Shown piece by piece: positions 35,926 through 45,355 of a stretch of DNA of 64,000 nucleotides. Position 1 is the stretch's first letter. Every line of letters begins with the position of its first letter. The translations under genes were made by a program, and so were the position numbers. The stretch is from NCBI GenBank assembly GCA_947561395.2, contig OX387194.1, positions 19,082,048 through 19,146,047 of the forward strand. The letters run 5' to 3'. The stretch comes from Buxus sempervirens. Lineage: Eukaryota; Streptophyta; Magnoliopsida; Buxales; Buxaceae. The notes below the pieces were generated by a model. The model worked only from the letters and a program-made list of their open reading frames with translations, ran no database searches and was not told where the DNA came from.

Positions 35926-38900
35926 TATTGGAGTTTTTTTTTGGAAGCCGCGTCAGTTTGCCGAACTAACGCTGCTTCAAAGGTAAGGGGAGTTTCCTCC
36001 CAATTGTTTAGTACAAAATTTTGGGGAGCAGGGGAAATAGGGAAAGCCCGCTCCTCAAGCCCAGCATCCGATGCCATCATCACCGGGTGGGTACTGCCCT
36101 TTTCTGCTACGGGGCTCAGTCTAGAAGTGACCTCCTCTGGAATCTTCACTGCAGCCCAGTCAATAAATGGCAGTTCCATGTCTACCCCTGTCTTTTCGCC
36201 TTCAGTCATGGCGAAGAATGCACCAACATCTTCAGAAAAGTCCACCTGCTGCTCGGGCTGTGGTCCAGGCCCATCCACTGCTCCCAGTATTGGAGATGGG
36301 TTATAGGGTTGTAGGGCCGAAACAGAAGGCTTTTGAAATGGGTTGACATTGTAGTAGGGAGGTTTGGATTGGTCCATAGGAGGAGAAATTTGGATTATGT
36401 AAGCGGGTTTTGGGAAGTTCACCCTCAGATGTGGGAGTTTTCCTTTGCTTCTGCTCTCCCCTTCTTCATGCTTCATTCTCCTCCAACCTCTGGGCTTGAA
36501 GCCCAACCCTACCTTGAGGATCAGTTTCTTAGCCGTGATTGGCTCCACCATCCCCTGCAGATTGATCCCCAGGCCTTTCCCTGGGTGAAAGCGGTATTTC
36601 TCCATCACTTTCTTGACCATCTTTTCTGCAGTGGTCCCTTTTCCTTTCTTTTTCTCACACCCCCCAGGTATGTAATTTACCGCCTCAAATTGAAATGAGT
36701 GGAATGCAATCTTGTCGACAGTCAAGTCCACATTGATTAATGGTACATCAGGTGACACAATGGGCGGCACCAAGTTTTCGGCTAGGACTGTTATCACCCT
36801 TTGCCCTCTTATGTATTTCACCCTCTGGTGGAGCGTGGATGGTATTGCCCTAGCCGAATGTATCCACGGCCTTCCTAGGAGTAGATTAAATGCTGCGGGT
36901 ATATCCATCACCTCAAATGTGATGTTAAAGATATTCGGCCCAATTGTGACCGGCAGTTCAATCTCCCCTAGGGAGTGGGTCTTGGAGCTATCAAAAGCCC
37001 TTACTATCCGCCCATTTTGCTTGATCCTTGACTGGTCCAGACCCAGCTTGGTAAAAGTGATTAACGGGCAAACGTTTAACGCTGACCCGTTGTCGATTAA
37101 AACCCGTGCAACCATGCAGCCCTTACAAAGCACAGTGATGTGCAAAGGGTCCACATGATAACACCCACCTGGGCTGATCTCACCCTCTGAGAAACTTATC
37201 ACATTATGTGACAAGATTTGACCAACCATTTTACCAAGCTGGTCTGGATCAATTGTCTGGGATACGTGTGCACTCTGTAGCACCCTTAACAATGCATCCC
37301 TATGCTTTTCGGAATTCAGCAAAAGGCCCAGTATTGAAATCTGGGCCGGGACCTTGTTCAGCTGATCCACAAGATTGAATTCACTTTTCTTGATTATTTT
37401 TATGAGGTCGGCTGCCTCATTTTCTGCACCCTGGGGGGTGTCTTCTCCCACTTTATTTTTTCCCTTCTGTTTTCTTTTTTCATTTTCATTTTCTATTTTT
37501 TCTTTTTCCACTTCTGTCTCTTTTTCTTTCTCTTCACCCCCTGCACATCTCCCTGACCTCGTCATGAGGTTCACCTCCTCCTGGTTCTGGTTCCTGACCA
37601 TTGGAACCGTAGCCGTGATTCCCTCGCTGTAGTTCCATGGTACAGCGGCCTCTGAATAGGCTAATTTAGGGATGTCAACCACTAGTGGCTGGAGTCTGGA
37701 CCGGGATGTATGGGCCGGTTTAGGGATAGTATGGGCTGGCTGCACATTTACAACCAGGGGTTGAAGTTTGGATTTGGTGGGGACAGAAGAAGTGATGGAA
37801 GCAGTAGTGGGGTCAAGATTGATGACCAGTGGAGCCTTAGACGGCTTGGATGGGGAATAAATGGGTGGACTGCAATTGAAGACCAATGGGGGTCTTGCAG
37901 TATTCATCTGGGCCATGAGTGAAGAGACCCGGTTTAGAGAGGAACTTATGTCCTCAGCAGCAAGATTATTATTTTTTTGGGAGACCATGTTAATCTCCTC
38001 CTCTTCCTCCTCTGGGAAAAATCGGACCTGGACTGTGGTCCCCACAGGGGCTATGAGCTGTGATGGGTCAAAGGCCCTTCTGGTGGTGGATATGGCAGTG
38101 ATGGAGTTGGATGGGCCTGCCCCATTGTGGTAAGGCAGAGGATTCTGCCCAATATCATTCCCGGACGGGGCCGGTGCAGCAGTGTTGAACACCAAAGCCT
38201 TCTGGTCCAACAGGTCCTGGACCGCATGCTTCAATACCCAGCAGGTATCTGTAGAATGCCCCGGTGCACCCATGTGGAAGTCACAGGTGACCGACGTGTC
38301 AAAATTTCTCCCCCTGGTGGCATTCGGGTTGGGCTCTTTCAGAGTCAAGTACTCACCCTTCAGCAAGGTTGGCAATAGTTGGGAAAGAGATATTGGTAGA
38401 GGGGTGAAAACCCGGTTCTTTCTTGCTGCGAACCAGGCATCCCGCTCCTCCTTAGAAAAAGTCCTCCTTGTGTTAGCTGGCACAGAGGGAGGGAAGTTGA
38501 CATTCAGCGGGGTCTGGTACGACTGCTGGGCCTGCTGGGCCTGTTGGGGTGCCGAGATGCTCACATGAAGTGGCTTCTTGGCTGGAGGAGCCTGGACCAG
38601 GTTCACCTCCCCTTCTTTTCGGGCCCCCGTCTTTTTAAATCCGGCCCCTTTCTTCTGGGCCATGGAAGCAGAGGAATCAGACTGCCCAGTCAGAGTAGAG
38701 TAGTCTATCAGCCTTCCTGACCTGACCCCTTCCTCGATCCGGTCCGCCACTTGTACCAGGGCTGCAAAGTTGGTGGTGATCTGACCCACCAGATGGTTGT
38801 AGAAGGGCTGCCCCAGTGTGCCCATAAATGTGGAGATCATCTCCGGCTCTTGCATAGGTGGCCTGACCTGGGAGGCGGCCTCTCTCCATCTCTTGGCGTA

Positions 38901-39635
38901 CTGCCGTACCGGTTCATCCTTCCCCTTGGTCATCCTCATCATGTCGTACCGGTCTGGCACGATCTCAGAGTTGAACTTGTACTGGTCCAGGAAAGCATCG
39001 GCCAAGTCCTTCCACCTTCTAATCCTTCCATGGTCCACTGTAGCGAACCACCGAAGGGCTGACCCGGTCAGACTCCTCTGGAAGAGCTGGATCAGTATTC
39101 CATCATCCCGGCCAAATTGGCACAGGGCCCCGCAGTATAGTTTTAGATGGCTTAATGGGCAGCCCGTGCCATCAAACTTGTCAAAATCCGGGCACCTGAA
39201 CTTAGCCGGTAGACAGACGTCCGGGTACATGCACAGGTCCTCGAAGGTGGTGCCTGCATGGCTGCCTCCCCCCTTCACTTCCTTCAGCTCTGCTTGGATC
39301 CTCTCTATCCTCAGCAGCATTTTCTTCTCCATCTCATCTCGGGCCTTTTCTTTCTCCAACTCTTTCTCAGACTCAGCTGTATTTTCCCTGATCAGAATGG
39401 GCTCAGGGACCGGTTCAGAAATGGGCTCAGGCATGGGCTGAACCGGAGGCGGTATGTAGGCCTGAGGTGGTGGTGCCTGATGGGAGGTAGAGGCCTGGTT
39501 TTGGGCTTGGGCCTGTTGGGCCTGCGCCGCCAGTAAGTCCCCCAGCATCTTGGCCAGACCGGCCACTTGCTCCTGCAGTTGAGTGAAGTCCTGAGCGGGG
39601 ACAGTAGCTTGGGCTTGGTTCTCTTCAGGATTCAT
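35925..39635 (-). CDS. gag-pro: gag-protease of the Tat element, with a G-patch-like segment
   Basis: The frame begins with ATG at 39635 (MNPEENQAQ); the open frame reaches to 39749 without an earlier ATG, so an upstream spliced start is possible. A heptad-like N terminus is followed by the retrotransposon gag domain (FDKFDGTGCPLSHLKLYC ... SLTGSALRWFATVD ... WKDLADAFLDQY), a Cys/His segment (CDFHMGAPGHSTDTCWVLKH), a low-complexity linker, and the aspartic protease (VARVLIDNGSALNVCP ... FNLLLGRPWIH). After the protease, at about 36535-36620, lies a G-patch-like stretch (MEKYRFHPGKGLGINLQGM). Gag packages RNA and the protease matures the polyprotein. It looks whole. Next to pol. Confidence 0.92.
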   Translation of the reverse strand: MNPEENQAQATVPAQDFTQLQEQVAGLAKMLGDLLAAQAQQAQAQNQASTSHQAPPPQAYIPPPVQPMPEPISEPVPEPILIRENTAESEKELEKEKARDEMEKKMLLRIERIQAELKEVKGGGSHAGTTFEDLCMYPDVCLPAKFRCPDFDKFDGTGCPLSHLKLYCGALCQFGRDDGILIQLFQRSLTGSALRWFATVDHGRIRRWKDLADAFLDQYKFNSEIVPDRYDMMRMTKGKDEPVRQYAKRWREAASQVRPPMQEPEMISTFMGTLGQPFYNHLVGQITTNFAALVQVADRIEEGVRSGRLIDYSTLTGQSDSSASMAQKKGAGFKKTGARKEGEVNLVQAPPAKKPLHVSISAPQQAQQAQQSYQTPLNVNFPPSVPANTRRTFSKEERDAWFAARKNRVFTPLPISLSQLLPTLLKGEYLTLKEPNPNATRGRNFDTSVTCDFHMGAPGHSTDTCWVLKHAVQDLLDQKALVFNTAAPAPSGNDIGQNPLPYHNGAGPSNSITAISTTRRAFDPSQLIAPVGTTVQVRFFPEEEEEEINMVSQKNNNLAAEDISSSLNRVSSLMAQMNTARPPLVFNCSPPIYSPSKPSKAPLVINLDPTTASITSSVPTKSKLQPLVVNVQPAHTIPKPAHTSRSRLQPLVVDIPKLAYSEAAVPWNYSEGITATVPMVRNQNQEEVNLMTRSGRCAGGEEKEKETEVEKEKIENENEKRKQKGKNKVGEDTPQGAENEAADLIKIIKKSEFNLVDQLNKVPAQISILGLLLNSEKHRDALLRVLQSAHVSQTIDPDQLGKMVGQILSHNVISFSEGEISPGGCYHVDPLHITVLCKGCMVARVLIDNGSALNVCPLITFTKLGLDQSRIKQNGRIVRAFDSSKTHSLGEIELPVTIGPNIFNITFEVMDIPAAFNLLLGRPWIHSARAIPSTLHQRVKYIRGQRVITVLAENLVPPIVSPDVPLINVDLTVDKIAFHSFQFEAVNYIPGGCEKKKGKGTTAEKMVKKVMEKYRFHPGKGLGINLQGMVEPITAKKLILKVGLGFKPRGWRRMKHEEGESRSKGKLPHLRVNFPKPAYIIQISPPMDQSKPPYYNVNPFQKPSVSALQPYNPSPILGAVDGPGPQPEQQVDFSEDVGAFFAMTEGEKTGVDMELPFIDWAAVKIPEEVTSRLSPVAEKGSTHPVMMASDAGLEERAFPISPAPQNFVLNNWEETPLTFEAALVRQTDAASKKKLQ

Positions 39636-39837
39636 GGCTCTTGCTTTGGATCTGGTTACTGGAGCAATGATTGCAAGTGTACCTGGGTTGAATGTACCTG
39701 AGGGAAAAAAATGAATAGAACATGTTAGCTTCCATTTAACTTGAGTCACACCCCTATATATGTAAACCAGTAGGTTAGGTGAACACCAATCCAGATTTTT
39801 TTATTTTTGTTTTTGTTTTTGTTTTTTTTTTTTGTAT

Positions 39838-41128
39838 ATTTTTTTTTTATTTGATTGATAAAAATAACCAACCAAGGTTTTCATGGAATATTCTAGGGCT
39901 TCCAAGGGTCCCAATTTTTTTTTTTTTGATTTGATTGATAAAAATAACCAACCAAGGTTTTCATTTTTTTGATCCGATTGATAAAAATAACCAACCAAAG
40001 GTGTCTTGGACTACTCTATCCAAGTATCCCACAAATGTTTTGATTTGATTGATAAAAATAACCAACCAAAGGTGTCTTGGAATATTCTAGGGCTTCCAAG
40101 TATCCCACAAATGTTTTGATTTGATTGATAAAAATAACCAACCAAAGGTGTCTTGGAATATTCTAGGGCTTCCAAGTATCCCACAAATGTTTTGATTTGA
40201 TTGATAAAAATAACCAACCAAAGGTGTCTTGGACTACTCTATCCAAGTATCCCACAAATGTTTTGATTTGATTGATAAAAATAACCAACCAAAGGTGTCT
40301 TGGAATATTCTAGGGCTTCCAAGTATCCCACAAATGTTTTGATTTGATTGATAAAAATAACCAACCAAAGGTGTCTTGGACTACTCTATCCAAGTATCCC
40401 ACAAATGTTTTGATTTGATTGATAAAAATAACCAACCAAAGGTGTCTTGGACTATTCTAGGGCTTCCAAGTATCCCACAAATGTTTTGATTTGATTGATA
40501 AAAATAACCAACCAAAGGTGTCTTGGACTACTCTATCCAAGTATCCCACAAATGTTTTGATTTGATTGATAAAAATAACCAATCAAAGGTGTCTTGGACT
40601 ATTCTAGGGCTTCCAAGGGTCCCAATTTTTTTGATCTTTTTTATTTTGATTTGATCGATAAAAATAACCAACCAAGGTTTTCATGGAATATTCTAGGGCT
40701 TCCAAGGGTCCCAATTTTTTTGATTTTTTTGATTTTGACTTGATTGATAAAAATAACCAACCAAGGTTTTCATGGAATATGCTAGGGCTTCCAAGGGTCC
40801 CAATTTTTTTGATCTTTTTTATTTTGATTTGATTGATAAAAATAACCAACCAAGGTTTTCATGGAATATTCTAGGGCTTCCAAGGGTCCCAATTTTTTTG
40901 ATTTTTTGATTTTGACTTGATTGATAAAAATAACCAACCAAGGTTTTCATGGAATATTATAGGGCTTCCAAGGGTCCCAATTTTTTTTGATTTTTTGATT
41001 TTGACTTGATTGATAAAAATAACCAACCAAGGTTTTCATGGAATATTCTAGGGCTTCCAAGGGTCCCAATTTTTTTTGATTTTTTGATTTTGACTTGATT
41101 GATAAAAATAACCAACCAAGGTTTTTTT
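39838..41128. repeat. Minisatellite in the leader of the Tat element, 17 units
   Basis: Seventeen copies of GATTGATAAAAATAACCAACC at about 70-90 bp spacing between the gag start and the 5' LTR. Two unit types occur: one with GGTTTTCATGGAATATTC and GGGTCCCAATTTTTTT (both ends of the array), and one with GGTGTCTTGGACTACTC and AGTATCCCACAAATG (middle, about 39980-40600). Units mixing parts of both exist. Minus-strand open frames across it are by-products of unit length. Confidence 0.95.
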
Positions 41129-41421
41129 TTCTTCTTCAAATTTGCTGAATTTTCTCAGTTTTCAAGTTCCAGAGTTTGACTGACACATGTTTGAGTTGAG
41201 TTGGTGTCAAAAAATATGACACCTTGGTTTCCTCTTTGATTTTCAAACTTAGGTTAAATCCTGAAAGAATATTTTATTTTATTCTTTTTTTTTTGTTTTT
41301 CTTTCTGTATTTTGGAACATTTTTTATGCTCTTTTCGGGGTGCCTAAGGATTATCCACAGTGTTTTAGGCATTTTATTCTGAAAATTTGGGCTGAAAAGC
41401 CAATTTGTGCATTTTTTGAAT

Positions 41422-41563
41422 GTATCCGGTATAACATTCCGGATAATAATATGCCTTATTGTATCCGGTTACCATAACCGGATTGACGCATATGCCTTTT
41501 TATCCGGAAATATATACCGGGTATGAACAGGGTTGTTATTAACCGGCCTGAGTTACCGGTTGT
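41422..41563. promoter_or_regulatory. Degenerate palindrome array in the leader (four units)
   Basis: Units at 41422-41446, 41461-41485, 41500-41524 and about 41539-41563. The first is a good GTATCCGG-N9-CCGGATAA; the others have decayed arms (TTATCCGG/CCGGGTAT, TAACCGG/CCGGTTG). Spacers such as CCTGAGTTA match those in the arrays at 25218 and 29413, so all arrays share descent. Confidence 0.8.
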
Positions 41564-43054
41564 TGCCGAAATGGCTTTTTTTGACTTATTTTTTTCACCA
41601 GATTTGATTTTTTTTCATTCCCAATTGATGTTCACCTTAATTTGACCTTCAAAACTTGCCCCAAATTGGGCTTGGACATCACACTTGCAAAATTCCTCAA
41701 ATTTAAGAAAAGGACATGGCTTTACCTTGCCACCTTGTATTACCTTCATTCAATATGGTATGCACATTATACCTTGGCCTGTAAAACATGCAAGCGGCCT
41801 TCCCACATTTACACCCAATTCCCCAAACGCAATTGTGTGCTTTTAGCTGAAAACGTGTTTCTCCACCTTCAAGCGTATGGTTTTTGGGTTTTGGCTTAAT
41901 TGGCAACTTAGAACTCAAGTCTAGTGATGCCCGGAATCGAATCACAGATCCCATTGTCATCACATCATTGACCCAAATTCTAAGGTAAATGTTTTCACTT
42001 TCGCTTTCCGAAGTCACGACCTCGGTGCGCCAAGCTACACACATTCATGGTTCAACTTCCTAATAGGTAAAGGGTAGGCTGTGCAAATTGTTTCAAGTGC
42101 TCAAGTGCAATTTTAAATTGTGGTAACATTCATAACGTCCCAGCCCCTTGCCACTCTTTTTCGTAGCCATGCATTCAATTTCAAGCCAAGGCATATATGA
42201 CAAAATAATGAAGCTAAATACAAGCAAGCAAGCACCAAATATGCACAAAAAATATTACATGCCCAAAAAGTGGCATACAAAACATGTTATTTGTGCAAAC
42301 AACAATCAACTCATGTAAGCATGCTTGAAACCCAAAAGCATTCCTAGAATTCCAGATTTCATGCTCTTTTTCATGCTCAAAGTGTACCATTTCTACCCCA
42401 AATTGGAGCCTAAAATTTTAGCACTACTTGACATGATACCAAAGTGTTTCAATGAGGTACAATATGCTTTAAAATCTCCAGAAATATGCACTAGAATTTT
42501 CAGATCTCTCATGCCCACAAGTGCATCCTTTATACCCCCAAATTAATGCCTAAAAGTTTAGCAACTACTTGACATGGTATATTGGTGAACATACTAAAAA
42601 AATCTACAATGTGCACTAAAATTCCAGATTTCATGCTCTTGGTTTTCATGCTCAAATCAAATCCCCCTATACCCCAAATCAAAGGCATAGCATAACAAAA
42701 ATTTTTAAGCACACAAAGCATGCTTTATGGGAATCATGTTTGAATACCCCAAAAATTCTGAACTCCTAGATTTCATGCTTCTAATTCTCATGTTCAAACC
42801 ATGGTATTCAAAATCCAAATTAGAGCATGTTATCACCAAATGCATCAAAATCATGCTTCAAGATAGGCTTCTCCTAAATCAATCTTTAGGCAACATCAAT
42901 CAAAACATACATGACTTGATCCATATAAAATTCAAAAGCATCCCAATCTGATTTGAAATACAAGCATATACACAAATAAAGTAAACAAAATAGCAAGTAT
43001 TCAAAAAGTAAAGAAAAAGCATGAACATACAAAAAAAAGGCTTAAATCCACAAG
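41564..43054. other. Leader region with diverged tandem repeats, no gene
   Basis: Between about 42330 and 42850 four diverged units of roughly 140 bp share the words CCAGATTTCATGCTC, TACCCCAAAT and GCCTAAAAxTTTAGC. The rest is AT-rich with no convincing coding region. Short open frames here (for example 41642-41899) have no family. Confidence 0.6.
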
Positions 43055-43072
43055 TCCCCAGCAGAGTCGCCA
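43055..43072 (-). other. Primer-binding site of the big Tat element
   Basis: TGGCGACTCTGCTGGGGA on the minus strand, two bases inside the 5' LTR end. The terminal TGG would pair with the CCA tail of a tRNA. Ogre-type elements are reported to use a tRNA-Arg primer; the exact tRNA cannot be confirmed here. Confidence 0.85.
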
Positions 43073-43074
43073 GT

Positions 43075-45350
43075 TGTGAGACATGGGAAAAAAAATCACC
43101 GGAGTGATCGTCCCTCCGTCAACACACGGGCTCAACGCAAAAGTGGGAGAGTCGCCACCATTCATGATTTTGGGGTGAGAATGGACACCAAAGAGTTCAA
43201 AAGTAGGCAAAAATAGCCAAAAGACAAATTCTAGGATAAAAATAACCCTACTTGAAAATCAAATCCAGAGATGGGTAAGGGGATTAGATTATGAACGGGG
43301 GAAGGTGTTAGGCACCCCCATTCATCCACACGAAGTGGTTGCCAAGTGTATGTTCATGCAAAAAATAAAGTAAGAAAGCTTGCTAAAAATCATAGAAAAC
43401 CTTGAAAAAGGATTAATGTATGATATTTTCACATGAAGATCTAAATGGATTTTAGATCCTCTCTTATGTCAATATCATTTCTGGAATATCTCAAAAGATG
43501 GAAATCAAAGCACAAATTGCTCAAAACCAAGTTAAATCAAATTCGGAAAATTTGGTAAAAAGTATACCATTTGCCTTGAAATCATTCAAATCCGATTCTA
43601 AATTGACCCAAACCAAATCCATTTGAAAGATTAGGGTAAACAAGAGTCTCATGCAAAATTTCACTTCATTCCGATGAAAAATCTAGGAGTTATGCTCCTT
43701 TGAAGTTGCTGTTGGGGATTTTTAAAAGTAGTAAGTGGGCAACTTTGGAAAATTGTCTAGAAAAATCCACTACATAGAAATCCACGAAATTTGGTGTGAT
43801 TGAAGTCTGTATGGCCATCTTTCAATAGAAACTAGCCTCATATAAAAATCCCTTCGGGTGTGCCTTGGGTGGTCTCCCGAACAGGCCCCGAAGATCACAG
43901 ATTTACCCAGAAAAATGCAAATGAGCAGTTCTGAGTAAATCGGCTACCAATAATTCAAATGGAATCCAAAAATTATGAAACCAACTGGATTTGAAAATAG
44001 ACTCAAAAAGGAGTACTCAGAAATAAAAATCGCTTGAATCGGACTTAAAACGAACACATGGCGGTCCGTCGAAGTGACAAGTTCTGTATTTGAACCTGAA
44101 CTGTCCACTCAACTTCGACAGAGAGGTGTCAAAAATCGGCTAGATGAAAATTCATGAAATTTGGTGGACATAAACTAGACAGACTCACCTTTCCCATGGT
44201 TCTGGAATCACCCCAAAATTCATCCGGATGATGAAGTTACGGGCGTCCGAAGTAAGGGTACAGGTGCTGTCAAGCTAAGCCATTTTTTGAGTAAAACCAA
44301 GTCCGAAAATTGATAAAAATGAAATTCGTGCAAGATGAACACAAATACTTTAAAATCATCCGAAAGGCATTCCAGAATTGATTGAGGTCATTTATTTGAG
44401 ATTTATCACAATAAATGCAATAAACCCCAAATATGAGCCTATCCCGCCAAAATAGTGATATGTGTGCAAAAGTGAAAAAAACCTAGCAAGATCCATACAC
44501 ATGCATATAGATTCAATAAAATAGGTTCTAGCATAGCCTAGGGTTCCGTTCCATTATCGTTTCCCTCTGTTCTCTTTAAGATAATCAAGGGTACTTTGAA
44601 TATGGAACGGTTTACAATTAATCAAAAAGGCCTTATGCTACACAGGTTCTAGCACTAGGGTCAATCCCCAGTCTCGTTTCTCCTAGATCCGCCTTCACGT
44701 TTTACGGCTAGGGGAGTCTTGAGATACTTTGAGCCGGGGAAGGATTTCCACACATACAAACAAGGCTTTACACTACAGAAAGGTAGAAGAAGAGATCTAG
44801 ATCTAGGAATGTAAAGACAGAAAATAAAAAGAAAAGTTGAGGCTTACCTGAGTTCTGGAGGCGATTCCACAGCGGTTTTCTTCTTCTCTTGGAGTTCTTC
44901 TTTGCGAGAATTCAAAACAAGAGTTGTGTGCCATTTGCTCAAGGAGGAGGCTCCTATTTATAGGCAAGGGCTAAGGTCATTGGTAGACACAACTTAATGT
45001 CTAGAACCCCTCCAACCTAAACCCTAAGGTTATTTCCGCGATTTCCCCTCATTTAATGAGGGACATGATGGTAAAAGTGAAAAGCTCTCGGAAAACCCTA
45101 ATTTTGAGCAAACTTAAGGTATCCGGTACATCAGACCGGATAACAAAGGGCCTTAAGGTATCCGGTACATGGTACCGGATACGCCAAGGCTCACACGTAT
45201 CCGGTATGAGTATCCGGATACGGGAAAGAGTACTTGTATCCGGATTGAGTATCCGGATACAGGTAAAAGTATATTTTCTTCAAATTCTGTGCTGGCTTTC
45301 CAGGAGATAATGATTTTTGATGATTGTTTGTGCAATTTGGGGTGTCTACA
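43075..45350 (-). repeat. 5' LTR of the big Tat element
   Basis: 2,276 bp, offset 20,756 from the other copy. In the sense direction it starts TGTAGACACCCC. The palindrome array (45119-45260) comes first, then the TATA box CTATAAATAGG at 44955-44962, the GCCGTAAAACGTGAAGG word and a U5 with GTGGCGACTCTCCC. It ends TGTCTCACA. Confidence 0.97.
45119..45260. promoter_or_regulatory. Palindrome array of the 5' LTR (four units)
   Basis: Identical to the array at 24363-24504 and upstream of the TATA box (44955-44962) that would drive the genomic RNA. Confidence 0.95.
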
Positions 45351-45355
45351 GTGCT

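Larger units (their letters stand above)
22319..45350 (-). mobile_element. Tat/Ogre-group Ty3-gypsy retrotransposon, 23 kb, looks whole
   Basis: Bounded by LTRs 22319-24594 and 43075-45350 and by a perfect GTGCT duplication (22314-22318 and 45351-45355). Sense order on the minus strand: 5' LTR, primer-binding site (43055-43072), leader with repeats, gag-protease, pol, then two genes on the opposite strand, a purine tract, the polypurine tract and the 3' LTR. Group evidence: size above 20 kb, a second archaeal-like RNase H after the RT-RNase H, no chromodomain, gag-pro and pol as separate frames, and an extra antisense coding region before the 3' LTR, all known for plant Tat elements. The LTRs show no difference in my reading and the frames are open, so the insertion is very recent and looks whole. 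Confidence 0.92.

Noticed and set aside
36333-39536. Plus-strand open frames over gag-protease, such as 38818-39441
   Set aside because: Shadows of the minus-strand frame, which has clear gag and protease motifs.
39838-41128. Regular repeats resembling a CRISPR array
   Set aside because: The 'spacers' are themselves repeated, the unit is 70-90 bp and the context is the leader of a plant retrotransposon; it is a minisatellite.
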